The notes under the pieces are model-generated. The model had not been told where the DNA came from. It worked only from the letters and a program-made list of their open reading frames with translations, and did not search any database. From an uncultured Oscillospiraceae bacterium (GTDB lineage Bacteria > Bacillota > Clostridia > Oscillospirales > Oscillospiraceae): DNA of 64,000 bases. Every line of letters begins with the position of its first letter. Within the stretch, counting starts at the first letter, position 1. The stretch spans positions 62,001 to 126,000 of the forward strand of contig CAKUDE010000001.1 in NCBI GenBank assembly GCA_934645175.1, given 5' to 3'. The translations under genes were made by a program, and so were the position numbers. Shown piece after piece: positions 42,655 to 52,705 of this stretch.

Positions 42655-44604
42655 TCAGCAGAGGCGCGAGCCGGCGGGAATTGCGTCGTCGAGCATGAGC
42701 AGATGCAGCTTGTCGCCGCGCTCGGCCGACAGCAGCATTCCGCAGGACTCCTGCCCCATGAGCTTGCGCGGAGGCAGATTCGTCACGGCGACGAGCGTCT
42801 TGCCCAAAAGCTCTTCCGGCTTGTAGAATTTTGCGATGCCGGAGAGAATCTGGCGCGGCGTGCTGCTGCCGTCGTCGAGAGAGAATTTGAGCAGCTTGTC
42901 GGATTTTTTGACATTTTCACAGCTCAGAACCTTCACGACCGTCATCTCTACCTTGCAGAACTCGTCGAAGCTGACGGGCGGCAGAGGCTCGGGCAAAGGA
43001 TCGGCCTTCGGCTCCTCATGGTGCGCCGTCAGCGCGTCCAGCTCGGCCAGCTCCTTCTGCGCGTCGATGCGCGGGAAGAGCGCGGGGCCGTTTTCCACGA
43101 CCGCTTCGCGGTCAAGCAGGCCGAACCGTACCAGCGTGTCCCACTCGGCGGGCTTTGCGCCGATGCGCCGTTCGATCTCGCGCACGGATTCGGGCATGAA
43201 GGGCGTGAGCATACCGGCGCAGAGGCGCACGGTCTCCAGCAGATGATACATGACGCACGCCAGACGCGGGCGTTTGGCCTCGTCTTTTGCCAGAACCCAC
43301 GGCGCGTTTTCGTCGATGTATTTGTTGGCGCGGGAAATGACGGCAAAAATCTCCGCCAGCGCATTCTGGAAGGCGTAGTGCTCCATCGCGTTTTCGTAGC
43401 GCTCGCGCAGACCGGAGGCCATCGCGACCAGCTCCGCGTCAAGCGCGTCGTCGGCCTGCTGCTCCGCCGGGAGCTTTCCGCCGAAGTATTTCTGCACCAT
43501 CGCGACGGTGCGGCTGACGAGGTTGCCGAGGTCGTTGGCAAGGTCGGTGTTGATCGTGGAGATCAGCAGCTCGTTGGAGAAGTTGCCGTCCGAACCGAAG
43601 GGGAAGGAGCGCAGCAGGAAGAAGCGCAGCGCATCCGTGCCGTAGCGCTCGGAGAGCAGATAGGGATCGACGATATTGCCCTTGGATTTGGACATCTTGC
43701 CGCCGTCGAGCAGCAGCCAGCCATGGCCGTAGACCTTCTTCGGCAGCGGCAGGCCGAGGCTCATCAGCATCGCCGGCCAGATGATCGCGTGGAAACGAAC
43801 GATCTCCTTGCCCGCGAAGTGGACGTCCGCCGGCCAGTATTTGTCCAGATCGTGATATTTGTCGTTTTCAAAGCCGAGCGCGGTCATGTAGTTGAACAGC
43901 GCGTCGATCCAGACATAGACGACGTGCTTCGGGTCAAAATCGACCGGCACGCCCCAGGTGAAGCTGGTGCGTGAGACGCAAAGATCCTCCAGACCGGGAT
44001 CGATGAAATTGTTGACCATTTCGTTGACGCGGGACTTCGGCTCGAGGAAGTCGGTTTCCGTCAGCAGCTTGCGCACGCGGTCGGCATATTTCGACAGACG
44101 GAAGAAGTATGCCTCCTCCTCGGCATCGACGACCTCGCGGCCGCAGTCGGGACACTTGCCGTCGACGAGCTGACTCTCCGTCCAGAAGCTCTCGCAGGGC
44201 GTGCAGTATTTGCCCTTATAGGTGCCCTTGTAAATATCGCCGTTTTCGTACATCTTCTTAAAGATCTTCTGAATGGCGGCGACGTGGTAGTCGTCCGTGG
44301 TGCGGATAAAGCGGTCGTTGGAAATATTCATCAGCTTCCACAGATCCAGAACGCCCTTTTCGCCCGTAACGATGTGATCGACGAACTGCTGCGGGGTCAC
44401 GCCCGCCTCGCGCGCCTTATCCTCGATCTTCTGGCCATGCTCGTCCGTGCCGGTGAGGAACATGACGTCGCAACCCTGAAGCCGCTTATAGCGGGCCATC
44501 GTATCCGCCGCAACGGTGCAGTAGGCGTGGCCGATGTGCAGCTTATTCGAGGGGTAGTAGATGGGGGTGGTGATGTAAAACTTCTTTTTGCATTCCTGAC
44601 ACAT
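42655..44604 (-). CDS. metG: Methionyl-tRNA synthetase
   Basis: A 649-aa class I synthetase. It has KLHIGHAYC (HIGH motif, about 20-28), the zinc knuckle CTPCESFW...CPDCG near 128-148, GGKMSKSKG (KMSKS) near 300, the anticodon-binding helical domain, and a C-terminal tRNA-binding domain (FCKVEMTVVKVLSCENVKKSDKLLKF onward) giving a dimeric MetG type. The ATG follows GAAGGATTTTATC. It lies 22 nt downstream of the VanZ-like gene and is probably cotranscribed. Confidence 0.97.
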   Translation of the reverse strand: MCQECKKKFYITTPIYYPSNKLHIGHAYCTVAADTMARYKRLQGCDVMFLTGTDEHGQKIEDKAREAGVTPQQFVDHIVTGEKGVLDLWKLMNISNDRFIRTTDDYHVAAIQKIFKKMYENGDIYKGTYKGKYCTPCESFWTESQLVDGKCPDCGREVVDAEEEAYFFRLSKYADRVRKLLTETDFLEPKSRVNEMVNNFIDPGLEDLCVSRTSFTWGVPVDFDPKHVVYVWIDALFNYMTALGFENDKYHDLDKYWPADVHFAGKEIVRFHAIIWPAMLMSLGLPLPKKVYGHGWLLLDGGKMSKSKGNIVDPYLLSERYGTDALRFFLLRSFPFGSDGNFSNELLISTINTDLANDLGNLVSRTVAMVQKYFGGKLPAEQQADDALDAELVAMASGLRERYENAMEHYAFQNALAEIFAVISRANKYIDENAPWVLAKDEAKRPRLACVMYHLLETVRLCAGMLTPFMPESVREIERRIGAKPAEWDTLVRFGLLDREAVVENGPALFPRIDAQKELAELDALTAHHEEPKADPLPEPLPPVSFDEFCKVEMTVVKVLSCENVKKSDKLLKFSLDDGSSTPRQILSGIAKFYKPEELLGKTLVAVTNLPPRKLMGQESCGMLLSAERGDKLHLLMLDDAIPAGSRLC

Positions 44605-44626
44605 GATAAAATCCTTCTTTCGTGGA

Positions 44627-45034
44627 TCATTTTTTGAGTTTATAAATCAGCAGGCAGAGCAGGCAGGCGGCGCCTGCCGCGCCGAAATCCAGCCAGACGT
44701 CCGGCAGGCGGCCGGAACGGCCGGGAATCAGAAGCTGAATCGATTCGTCGCACAGTGCAACAAAGAGACTCAGGCAGAGCGGCTTGAACATCGAAAAGCC
44801 GCGCAGCCGGTGAAAAAACACGGAGGCCAGAATGCCGAGCACAAAAAACTCGACGATATGCCCCAGCTTACGAATCAGGGCTGCCGTCAGCCAGGGGAAA
44901 ACGGGCTGCAGCAGCTCCAGCAGACCGCGGCTTTCGGAGGCGCTGATGCTGCCGGTCATACAGGAATGCCCGAAGATGAGCGCGATCCAGAGACATAAGA
45001 AGGCCAGTGGCGCAGCATAACGGGACTTTTTCAC
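44627..45034 (-). CDS. VanZ-like membrane protein
   Basis: A 135-aa protein with four hydrophobic segments. The VanZ-family patterns are seen: K(L)GHIVEFFVLGILASVF in the second helix region, then CDESIQLLIPGRSGRLPDVWLDFGAAGAA. The GTG at 45034 is chosen because AAAGGGGG lies just upstream and the family similarity begins there; a TTG at 45103 would add 23 unlikely residues. VanZ proteins can lower teicoplanin sensitivity, but most homologues have no known role. Confidence 0.8.
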   Translation of the reverse strand: MKKSRYAAPLAFLCLWIALIFGHSCMTGSISASESRGLLELLQPVFPWLTAALIRKLGHIVEFFVLGILASVFFHRLRGFSMFKPLCLSLFVALCDESIQLLIPGRSGRLPDVWLDFGAAGAACLLCLLIYKLKK

Positions 45035-45193
45035 GGCAGGAACCCCCTTTCGGAAGAAAATCTCGATTATTATACCACGCATACGGAAGAAATGCAAACA
45101 CAATGCGTCGCAGCAAAACGAAACGCGGAGAAAAATTTACAAAAAGTTCGTCGCGCGTTCCCGAAAGAGTGTCGCGTTACTGCTGCGTTTTGC

Positions 45194-45222
45194 TTGTTTC
45201 GCGTTTCTCGCCGTGCTATAAT
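45194..45222 (+). promoter_or_regulatory. Predicted promoter of the MacB-like gene
   Basis: TTGTTT, 17-bp spacer, TATAAT, ending 36 bp upstream of the start codon. Confidence 0.6.
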
Positions 45223-45258
45223 TGATAAAAATTTTGTTCTTTGGAGAAAGGAGCGGCA

Positions 45259-48200
45259 ATGCTTCAGCTTACGCATCTGAAAAAGCAGTATAAAACCGGC
45301 TTGCTCGTGCAGACGGCGCTCAACGATGTCAGCCTGAATCTGCGTAAAAATGAATTTGTCGCCATTCTCGGGCCGAGCGGCTCGGGAAAAACGACGCTGC
45401 TGAACGTGATCGGCGGCCTTGACCGTTATGATTCCGGCGATCTTCTGATCGACGGCGTTTCGACAAAGCACTATTCCGACCGCGACTGGGACACCTACCG
45501 CAATCACACGATCGGCTTTGTGTTCCAGAGCTATAATCTTATTCCGCATCAGACCGTACTGGCAAACGTGGAGCTGGCGCTGACCATCTCCGGCGTCAGC
45601 CGCGCCGAGCGCCGCCGCCGGGCGCAGCGGGCGCTTGAACAGGTCGGCCTCGGCGAGCAGAGCCACAAGCGGCCCGGCGAGATGTCCGGCGGGCAGATGC
45701 AGCGTGTGGCCATTGCCCGCGCGCTGGTCAACGATCCGCAGATCGTGCTGGCCGACGAGCCGACCGGCGCGCTCGACAGTGAAACGAGCGTGCAGGTCAT
45801 GGAGCTGCTCAAGGAGGTCGCGAAGGACCGGCTGGTCGTCATGGTCACGCACAATCCGGAGCTTGCGGAGCGCTACGCGACGCGTATCGTCAGATTGTGC
45901 GACGGGAAAATCACCAGCGATACCATGCCCTTTGACGCGCCGCGCGAACGGCCCGCCGCCCGCGAAAAGAAGCGGAAAAAGGCGTCCATGAGCATCCTGA
46001 CGGCGCTGATGCTGAGCTTCAACAATCTGCGAACCAAAAAGGCGCGCACGTTCCTGACCTCCTTTGCCGGGTCGATCGGCATCATCGGTATTGCGCTGAT
46101 TCTGTCCATCTCCAACGGCGTCAATGCCTATATCAAATCCATTGAGTCGGAGACGCTCGCCTCCTACCCTCTGCAAATCCAAAGCAGCGGCTTTGATATG
46201 AGCGGCATGATGGCGGGCAACACGGAAAGCGGCCTGAAAAGCGAAAAGATCAGCGTCCGGCAGACCATCACCGGAATGCTCTCCGGCGTCAGCGTAAACG
46301 ATCTTGCCGCGCTCAAGCGTTATTTTGACGGCGGCGGGAGCGGGATCGAGGACGTGACGACGGCGGTGGAATACCGCTACAATGTGACGCCGCAGATCTA
46401 CCGCGCCGACGGAGACGGGTATCGGCAGGTGCACCCGGATACGACCTTCGCCGCGCTCGGCATGGGCTCCGGTTCGACGAACAGCCTGCTGTCGTCCATG
46501 ATGAGCACGGACGTTTTTCATGTCATGCCCGCCGAGCCCTCTCTCTATCGCGACGCCTACGAGGTCAGAGCCGGCCGCTGGCCGCAGTCTTATCATGAGT
46601 GCGTTGTTGTTCTGAGCCCCGGCGGCAGTATCTCGGATTTCACCATGTATACGCTCGGCCTGCGCGACGCGGTAGAGCTTGACGAGCTGATCCGGCGCTT
46701 CCTGAGCAACGAAAGTATCGGTGAACCGGAGCAATTTCCGGAGTTTGCCTGCGACGACCTGCTGAATATTCAATTCCGCCTGCTCGACCGTTCGGAGCTG
46801 TACGTTTATGATGCGGACTATGGCCTGTGGCGCGACCGTGCAGACGACGAAGCCGCGCGAAACGCGCTGCTGGCCACCGCCGAGACGCTGACGGTTGTCG
46901 GCGTTGTGCAGCCGAAGGAGGACGGCACGGCGCTGCTCTCCTCCGGCATTGCCTATCCCGCCGAGCTGACCGCGCACGTTGCGCAGAAGGCCGCGCTGAG
47001 CGAGATTGTCAAGCAGCAGCTTGCCGCGCCGTCCGTGAATGTTTTTACGGGCAAGGCGTTTTCGGACAACACCTCCGCCGGCAGACTCGACCTTTCGACG
47101 CTGTTTTCCGTCGATACCGACAAGCTCGCCGAGGCGTTCCGAATCGACGAAAGCAAGCTGGATGTGGATCTTTCGTCGCTCTTTTCCGGCGTGGAGTCGG
47201 ACTTCGCCTCCCTTATGGGCTCCGCACTGAAGGATCTGACATTGCCGGAGCTGCCCGCGCCCGACCTTTCGGCGCTGCTGCGCGGGCTGGATGTTCGGAT
47301 CACGCCCGAAAATATGGACGATGCCGCGGCGGTCATTCTGGCCGCGTACCGCGCTTACGCCGCCGCGCACCCCGAAGCGGATTATGCCCGCCTCGGCGAT
47401 TACTTCCTCGAATACCTGACCTCCGAGGAGGGGCAGGCGCGCTTTGCGGAAAATCTTGAAAAGCTCCTCGCGGAAAACGGTGCGCTCAGCTTTGATCCTG
47501 CGGCGCTTCAGGCGCTGCTCACCGAGCTTATGCAGGGCTATTGGGATTCCGTCGGCGGCGCCGTCCCCGAGGAGCCCGAGGCCTTTGCGGCGTCTCTGCG
47601 CGAGTATCTGGAGACCGAGCAGGCGCAGGAGATTCTGCGTGAGGGAGCCAAAAAGCTCTTCGCATTCGACGAAGGCGTCAAGCTCCTGCCGGAGCAGCTT
47701 CGAGCCATGGCGGAGGATCTCTACGCAGGCTACCGCGACTATGCCGCCGCAAACGGCACGCCGGACCCGGAGAACTTCCAAAACACCTTCTTGGGCTTTC
47801 TGAACGATCCGGAGACACGGCAGGCGCTCCTGACGGCGGTAAACGAGCTGATCGATCTGGACTCGCTCAAGGCGCAGCTTTCCGAAGCGGTGCGCGATTA
47901 TATGGAAAAAACGATGCAAACCGTCTCCGAGGCACTGGCAAAGCAGCTCGAAGAGCGCCTCGGCGCGGCTGCCGAGGCTGCGATGGGGCAGCTCGCCGAC
48001 GGTCTGCAGGAGTCGCTGAAGGAGAACATGGGCGAGCTTACCGCGCAGCTTGGCGGCGCGTTGTCCGTTGATGCCGACGCGATGATGTCCGCCTTCCGGC
48101 TGAATATGGATGAAAGCAGCCTTGCGGCGCTGCTCGATTCGCTGACGCGCACGGCCGACGACACGCTGAAAAGCAACCTCAAGACGCTCGGCTATGCCGA

Positions 48201-48786
48201 CCCGGATGAGCCGGACGAGATCCGCATCTATCCGCGCGACTTTGCCGCCAAGGCGGAGATTGTAAACATCCTAAACGCCTATAACGAACACGTCAAGGCG
48301 CTCGGGCAGGACGATAAGGTCATCCGCTATACCGATATGGTCGGCACGATGATGAGCAGCGTCACGCAGATTGTAGACATCATCAGCTATGTTCTGGTTG
48401 CGTTCGTAGCGATTTCGCTGGTCGTCTCCTCCATTATGATCGGTGTTATTACCTATATCAGCGTCATGGAGCGCCGCAAGGAGATCGGCATTCTGCGTGC
48501 CATCGGCGCGTCGAAGCGTAACATTTCCGAGGTATTCAACGCGGAAACCTTTATTGTCGGTCTGCTGGCCGGACTGATCGGCATCGGTATGACCCTGCTG
48601 CTGCTCGTCCCCGCCAACGCGCTGATTCATTCGCTCAGCGGCGAGCAGAACCTGAACGCCGTGCTGCCGCTTGGTTCGTCGGTCATTCTGATCGTCCTGA
48701 GCGTGCTCCTGACGATTCTCGGCGGGCTGATCCCGGCCAGGGGCGCGGCGCGCAGCGACCCCGTCGCCGCTTTGCGGTCGGAGTAA
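45259..48786 (+). CDS. MacB/FtsX-type ABC transporter, fused ATPase-permease with very large extracellular domain
   Basis: A 1175-aa protein. The N-terminal ATPase (about 1-225) has GPSGSGKTT, LSGG-like MSGGQMQRVAIARAL, VLADEPTGALDSET and a VTHNPELA H-loop. The first membrane helix is near 268-290. An extracellular region of roughly 740 residues follows, with a FtsX-like globular start and a long Ala/Leu/Glu-rich helical part (about 640-1000). Three membrane helices close the protein (near 1050, 1095 and 1145). MacB-type permeases transmit mechanical work to substrates or envelope partners rather than transporting across a channel. The ATG at 45259 follows AAAGGAG. A single protein replaces the usual separate ATPase and permease. 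Confidence 0.88.
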   Translation: MLQLTHLKKQYKTGLLVQTALNDVSLNLRKNEFVAILGPSGSGKTTLLNVIGGLDRYDSGDLLIDGVSTKHYSDRDWDTYRNHTIGFVFQSYNLIPHQTVLANVELALTISGVSRAERRRRAQRALEQVGLGEQSHKRPGEMSGGQMQRVAIARALVNDPQIVLADEPTGALDSETSVQVMELLKEVAKDRLVVMVTHNPELAERYATRIVRLCDGKITSDTMPFDAPRERPAAREKKRKKASMSILTALMLSFNNLRTKKARTFLTSFAGSIGIIGIALILSISNGVNAYIKSIESETLASYPLQIQSSGFDMSGMMAGNTESGLKSEKISVRQTITGMLSGVSVNDLAALKRYFDGGGSGIEDVTTAVEYRYNVTPQIYRADGDGYRQVHPDTTFAALGMGSGSTNSLLSSMMSTDVFHVMPAEPSLYRDAYEVRAGRWPQSYHECVVVLSPGGSISDFTMYTLGLRDAVELDELIRRFLSNESIGEPEQFPEFACDDLLNIQFRLLDRSELYVYDADYGLWRDRADDEAARNALLATAETLTVVGVVQPKEDGTALLSSGIAYPAELTAHVAQKAALSEIVKQQLAAPSVNVFTGKAFSDNTSAGRLDLSTLFSVDTDKLAEAFRIDESKLDVDLSSLFSGVESDFASLMGSALKDLTLPELPAPDLSALLRGLDVRITPENMDDAAAVILAAYRAYAAAHPEADYARLGDYFLEYLTSEEGQARFAENLEKLLAENGALSFDPAALQALLTELMQGYWDSVGGAVPEEPEAFAASLREYLETEQAQEILREGAKKLFAFDEGVKLLPEQLRAMAEDLYAGYRDYAAANGTPDPENFQNTFLGFLNDPETRQALLTAVNELIDLDSLKAQLSEAVRDYMEKTMQTVSEALAKQLEERLGAAAEAAMGQLADGLQESLKENMGELTAQLGGALSVDADAMMSAFRLNMDESSLAALLDSLTRTADDTLKSNLKTLGYADPDEPDEIRIYPRDFAAKAEIVNILNAYNEHVKALGQDDKVIRYTDMVGTMMSSVTQIVDIISYVLVAFVAISLVVSSIMIGVITYISVMERRKEIGILRAIGASKRNISEVFNAETFIVGLLAGLIGIGMTLLLLVPANALIHSLSGEQNLNAVLPLGSSVILIVLSVLLTILGGLIPARGAARSDPVAALRSE

Positions 48787-48830
48787 CGGCCGTCTGTGCC
48801 GTATGGCCCTATAGAATTATGTGTTATGTC

Positions 48831-48962
48831 AATTGCCACGGCTCCTTCGGAGCCGTGGCTATCTGCCGATATGTCATTGCGAGACTTGCGCCAGCAAGTC
48901 GTGGCAATCTCCTGTAAAAACCCGCGTCAGATTGCCGCGTCGCTTCGCTCCTCGCAATGACA
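48831..48962. repeat. Dispersed palindromic repeat, copy 5
   Basis: Starts with the arm ATTGCCACGGCTCC-TTC-GGAGCCGTGGC (11-bp stem 48835-48845 with 48849-48859), then TGTCATTGCGAG with core GACTTGCGCCAGCAAGTC and closing CTCGCAATGACA at 48962. Confidence 0.88.
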
Positions 48963-48979
48963 AATAAAAAGCTGCGGAT

Positions 48980-49183
48980 TCAGGGTGCGTCAAAGGGGCG
49001 CTGACGCCCGAGCTTTTCGACGTATCTGCGCATATCCTCCTCGGTGCGTATAATCGTACATTCCTTGGCGACCGCCAGCCGCTCCGTCTGCGGAAGCGAG
49101 GTATAATAGTTCAGCGCTTCGGCGTTACGCATGAGCATCATTCCGAAGCCCATGGGAAGCTCCTTCAAAATATCAAAACTCAT
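48980..49183 (-). CDS. Small conserved-looking protein, hypothetical
   Basis: A 67-aa protein with the segment LPMGFGMMLMRNAEALNYYTSLP followed by a helical C-terminus (TEEDMRRYVEKL). I recall similar short LPMGFGM-type proteins of unknown function in Oscillospiraceae (memory, not a search). The ATG follows GGAGGGATGTT. It is transcribed on its own, divergent from clpB. No signal peptide. Confidence 0.65.
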   Translation of the reverse strand: MSFDILKELPMGFGMMLMRNAEALNYYTSLPQTERLAVAKECTIIRTEEDMRRYVEKLGRQRPFDAP

Positions 49184-49274
49184 AACATCCCTCCGACGCC
49201 AGTATCCCGCATTTTCCGGCGCGCTATACTTCCGTTTTTTTCAGTGCGGCGCAGAAAAAATTTTTTCCAACCCC

Positions 49275-49302
49275 TTGACAAGCGGAAAAAGCGTGGTATG
49301 AT
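49275..49302 (+). promoter_or_regulatory. Predicted SigA promoter of clpB
   Basis: Perfect TTGACA, 16-bp spacer, TATGAT, directly upstream of a CIRCE operator. Confidence 0.8.
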
Positions 49303-49316
49303 GAGGTCAAAAGAAA

Positions 49317-49343
49317 TTAGCACTCTCACATCGAGAGTGCTAA
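49317..49343. promoter_or_regulatory. CIRCE operator (HrcA) of clpB
   Basis: Perfect TTAGCACTC - 9 nt - GAGTGCTAA, identical arms to the groESL operator. It lies between the promoter and the clpB ribosome site and no CtsR-type heptamer repeat is seen, so HrcA appears to control clpB here. Confidence 0.97.
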
Positions 49344-49370
49344 AACCTCGAAACAAGGAGGTTCTGAACT

Positions 49371-51965
49371 ATGGATATGAACCGTTATACGCAAAAATCT
49401 CTGGAAGCCATCCGCGACGCGCAGACGATTGCCGCCGCGCATTCCAATCAGCAGATCGAGCAGGCGCACCTGCTGCTGGCGCTGCTGCGTCAGGAGGGCG
49501 GATTGATCCCGCAGCTTCTGAAAAAAATGGGCGTGACCGTCGAGTCGCTGGACGCCGCCGCAAATGCGGCCGTGGAAAAGCTGCCCGGCGTCACCGGCGC
49601 CGGACGCGACGCCGATCAGTATTATATCTCCCGCGGCATGGATGCCCTGCTGGCCGCTGCCGACGAAAGCGCAAAATCGATGCGCGACGACTATATCTCC
49701 GTCGAGCATCTCTTCCTTGCCATGCTGGACAAGGCCGACGAGACCGTCGCCCCGATCTTCCGCGACTACCGCATCACCCGCGAGGACGCACTCAAGACGC
49801 TTCAGAGCATTCGCGGCGCCGCCCGCGTCACCACGGACGACCCCGAAAGCACCTATGAGGCGCTGGAAAAATACGGCACCGATCTGGTAAAGAAGGCGCG
49901 GGAGCAAAAGACCGACCCCGTCATCGGCAGAGACGAGGAGATCCGCAACGTCATCCGGATCCTGTCCCGCAAGACGAAGAACAACCCCGTGCTGATCGGC
50001 GAGCCGGGCGTCGGCAAAACCGCCATTGCCGAGGGGCTGGCGCAGCGTATCGTGCGCGGCGACGTACCGAAGTCCCTGCAGGATAAGACAATTTTCTCGC
50101 TGGACATGGGCGCACTGATCGCCGGCGCGAAGTATCGCGGCGAGTTTGAGGAGCGTTTGAAGGCGGTGCTGAACGAGGTCAAGGCGTCCGAGGGGCGCAT
50201 TCTCCTGTTTATCGACGAGCTGCATACCATTGTCGGCGCGGGCAAGACCGAGGGCAGCATGGATGCCGGCAACCTTCTGAAGCCGATGCTGGCGCGCGGC
50301 GAGCTGCATTGCATCGGCGCGACCACGCTTGACGAGTATCGCAAGTATATCGAAAAGGATCCGGCGCTGGAGCGCCGCTTCCAGACCGTTATGGTGCAGG
50401 AGCCGACGGTAGAGGACACCATCGCCATCCTGCGCGGTCTGGAGGAACGCTATGAGGTGTTCCACGGCGTAAAGATCACCGACCCCGCCATCATCGCCGC
50501 CGCGACGCTTTCCGACCGTTATATCACCGACCGTTTCCTGCCCGATAAGGCCATCGACCTGATTGACGAGGCCTGCGCCATGATCCGCACGGAGATGGAC
50601 TCCATGCCCACGGAGCTGGACGTGATCCGCCGCCGCATCATCCAGATGGAGATCGAGGAGGCGGCGCTGAAAAACGAGAGCGACGAGCTTTCACAGGGCA
50701 GGTTGGCCGAGCTTCGCAAGGAGCTGGCCGAGCAGCGCGAGAAATTCAATGCGATGAAAACCCAGTGGGAAAACGAGAAAAACGCCATCGGCAAGGTGCA
50801 GCAGCTCCGCGAGCGTATCGAAGCGCTCGGCGCGCAGATCGAGAAAGCCGAGCAGAGCTACGACCTGGAGACGGCTGCACGGCTGAAATACGGCGAGCTG
50901 CCGCAGCTCAAAAAGGAGCTTGCTCACGAGGAGCAGCTCGCGCAGAGCGCAAAGCACAGCAATCTGCTGCGCGATAAGGTCACGGAGGAGGAGGTTGCGA
51001 AGATCGTCGAGCGCTGGACGGGTATTCCCGTTGCGAAGCTCGTCGAGGGCGAGCGCGACAAGCTGCTCAAGCTGCCCGAGGTGCTGCATAAGCGTGTCGT
51101 CGGGCAGGACGAGGCCGTCCGCGCCGTATCCGAAGCCATCCTGCGCAGCCGCGCCGGCATTCAGGATCCGAACCGCCCGCTCGGCTCCTTCCTGTTCCTC
51201 GGCCCGACGGGCGTCGGCAAGACGGAGCTGGCCAAGGCGCTGGCCGAGGCGCTGTTTGACGACGAAAAGAACCTGGTGCGGATTGATATGTCCGAATACA
51301 TGGAGAAGTTCTCCGTGTCGCGCCTGATCGGAGCGCCTCCCGGATATGTCGGCTATGACGAAGGCGGTCAGCTTACCGAGGCGGTGCGCCGCCGTCCGTA
51401 CTCCGTCGTTCTGTTCGACGAGGTGGAAAAGGCGCACCCGGACGTATTCAACATCCTGCTTCAGGTGCTTGACGACGGGCGCATTACCGACTCACAGGGC
51501 CGCACGGTCGATTTCAAGAACACCATTCTGATCCTGACGAGCAACCTTGGCTCACAGACGCTGCTCGACGGCATCGAACCGGACGGCAGCATCGGCGAAT
51601 CGGCGAAGAACGAGGTGCAGGGCCTGCTGCGGCGTTCGTTCCGCCCGGAGTTCCTGAATCGTCTCGACGAGATCGTATTCTACAAGCCGCTCACGCGCGA
51701 CAACGTGCTGCGTATCGTCGATCTTCAGGTCGCCGCGCTCAACGCGCGCCTGAAGGAGAAGCAGCTTTCCTGCGTGCTCAGCGATGAGGCCAAGGCCTTT
51801 GTCGTCGACGCGGCCTACGACCCGCAGTACGGTGCGCGCCCGCTGAAGCGCTACCTCCAGCACACGGTCGAAACGCTGCTGGCCCGCCGTATTGTCGAGG
51901 GCAACGTTGCGCCGAATGCCACGCTGCACGTCAATGTCAAAGACGGCGAGCTTTGTGTGGAGTAA
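49371..51965 (+). CDS. clpB: ATP-dependent disaggregase ClpB
   Basis: An 864-aa Hsp100 chaperone. It has an N-domain (about 1-145), AAA-1 with GEPGVGKTA (near 204) and the [21 protein letters not shown] loop, the coiled-coil middle domain (about 405-520) and AAA-2 with GPTGVGKTE (near 606) and pore loop [13 protein letters not shown]. The middle domain separates ClpB from the other Clp ATPases. It works with DnaK to dissolve aggregates. The ATG follows AAGGAGG. Confidence 0.97.
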   Translation: MDMNRYTQKSLEAIRDAQTIAAAHSNQQIEQAHLLLALLRQEGGLIPQLLKKMGVTVESLDAAANAAVEKLPGVTGAGRDADQYYISRGMDALLAAADESAKSMRDDYISVEHLFLAMLDKADETVAPIFRDYRITREDALKTLQSIRGAARVTTDDPESTYEALEKYGTDLVKKAREQKTDPVIGRDEEIRNVIRILSRKTKNNPVLIGEPGVGKTAIAEGLAQRIVRGDVPKSLQDKTIFSLDMGALIAGAKYRGEFEERLKAVLNEVKASEGRILLFIDELHTIVGAGKTEGSMDAGNLLKPMLARGELHCIGATTLDEYRKYIEKDPALERRFQTVMVQEPTVEDTIAILRGLEERYEVFHGVKITDPAIIAAATLSDRYITDRFLPDKAIDLIDEACAMIRTEMDSMPTELDVIRRRIIQMEIEEAALKNESDELSQGRLAELRKELAEQREKFNAMKTQWENEKNAIGKVQQLRERIEALGAQIEKAEQSYDLETAARLKYGELPQLKKELAHEEQLAQSAKHSNLLRDKVTEEEVAKIVERWTGIPVAKLVEGERDKLLKLPEVLHKRVVGQDEAVRAVSEAILRSRAGIQDPNRPLGSFLFLGPTGVGKTELAKALAEALFDDEKNLVRIDMSEYMEKFSVSRLIGAPPGYVGYDEGGQLTEAVRRRPYSVVLFDEVEKAHPDVFNILLQVLDDGRITDSQGRTVDFKNTILILTSNLGSQTLLDGIEPDGSIGESAKNEVQGLLRRSFRPEFLNRLDEIVFYKPLTRDNVLRIVDLQVAALNARLKEKQLSCVLSDEAKAFVVDAAYDPQYGARPLKRYLQHTVETLLARRIVEGNVAPNATLHVNVKDGELCVE

Positions 51966-51988
51966 ACCTTTCTTATGCGTAATCGATT

Positions 51989-52018
51989 AAAACGACCCGC
52001 TCCGGCGGGTCGTTTTTT
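51989..52018 (+). terminator. Intrinsic terminator of clpB
   Basis: A 12-bp perfect stem (51989-52000 with 52005-52016), 4-nt loop, T-rich 3' arm and tail. Confidence 0.88.
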
Positions 52019-52042
52019 GTCGCGGGACGCGGCGGGACGAAC

Positions 52043-52180
52043 GTTATGGCGAGACTTGCGCCGGCAAGTCGTTGCGATCCCGCACCCCATGGTCATTGCG
52101 AGAGCGGCTTTGCCGCCCGTGGCAATCTCCTGTAAAACCCTGCATCAGATTGCCACGTCGCTTCGCTCCTCGCAATGACA
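52043..52180. repeat. Dispersed palindromic repeat, copy 6
   Basis: One degenerate left unit (GTTATGGCGAGACTTGCGCC), then a good unit with core GAGAGCGGCTTTGCCGCCC and closing CTCGCAATGACA. A further partial CGTCATTGCG is at 52198. Confidence 0.85.
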
Positions 52181-52215
52181 CACGGAGGCGGCGACCGTCA
52201 TTGCGCAGACAGCGG

Positions 52216-52241
52216 AAAACCCGCACTAGAGTGCGGGTTTT
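52216..52241 (-). terminator. Terminator overlapping the tadA stop codon
   Basis: A 12-bp stem (52216-52227 with 52230-52241; the innermost bases must open to form a loop) that contains the TAG stop. On the minus strand it ends in GGGTTTTCC, a short T-tract. Confidence 0.6.
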
Positions 52242-52705
52242 CGCCAGCGCGGCTTTGGATTCTCACGCAATCGGCGGAAGAATTCCTGCAAAAGCGCCTG
52301 TGATTCCTCCTGCAAGACGCCCGCCGTGACCTCCGGACGGTGATTATAGGGCAGCGCGAACAGATCGGTCAGGCTGCCGCAGGAGCCGGCCTTCGCGTCG
52401 GGTGCGCCGTAGACCACTCGCGCAATGCGCGCGTTGATGATCGCCCCGGCACACATCGGGCACGGCTCCAGTGTGACATATAATGTGCAGCGCCAGAGCC
52501 GCCAGCCGCCCAGCGTGCGGCAGGCCTCATCGATGGCCTCCAGCTCGGCGTGGCACAGGGCGCTTCTTTCCTCCTCGCGCCGGTTGCGGCCGCAGCCGAC
52601 GACGCGCTCTCCGTCAACGATTACGCAGCCGACGGGAACCTCGCCAGCCTCCGCCGCTTCACGCGCCAGCGCCAATGCGCGGCGCATAAATTCCTCGTCC
52701 TTCAT
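52226..52705 (-). CDS. tadA: tRNA-specific adenosine-34 deaminase
   Basis: A 159-aa zinc deaminase producing inosine at the wobble position of tRNA-Arg(ACG). Active-site motifs are CHAELEAI (H and proton-shuttling E) and PCPMCAGAI (two zinc cysteines). The C-terminal helix ends LQEFFRRLRENPK. The internal ATG at 52705 has AAGGGGGTGGCGCG directly upstream and matches the usual TadA start. The frame remains open into the upstream HTH coding region (see next entry), so a fused form is possible. Confidence 0.93.
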   Translation of the reverse strand: MKDEEFMRRALALAREAAEAGEVPVGCVIVDGERVVGCGRNRREEERSALCHAELEAIDEACRTLGGWRLWRCTLYVTLEPCPMCAGAIINARIARVVYGAPDAKAGSCGSLTDLFALPYNHRPEVTAGVLQEESQALLQEFFRRLRENPKPRWRKPAL

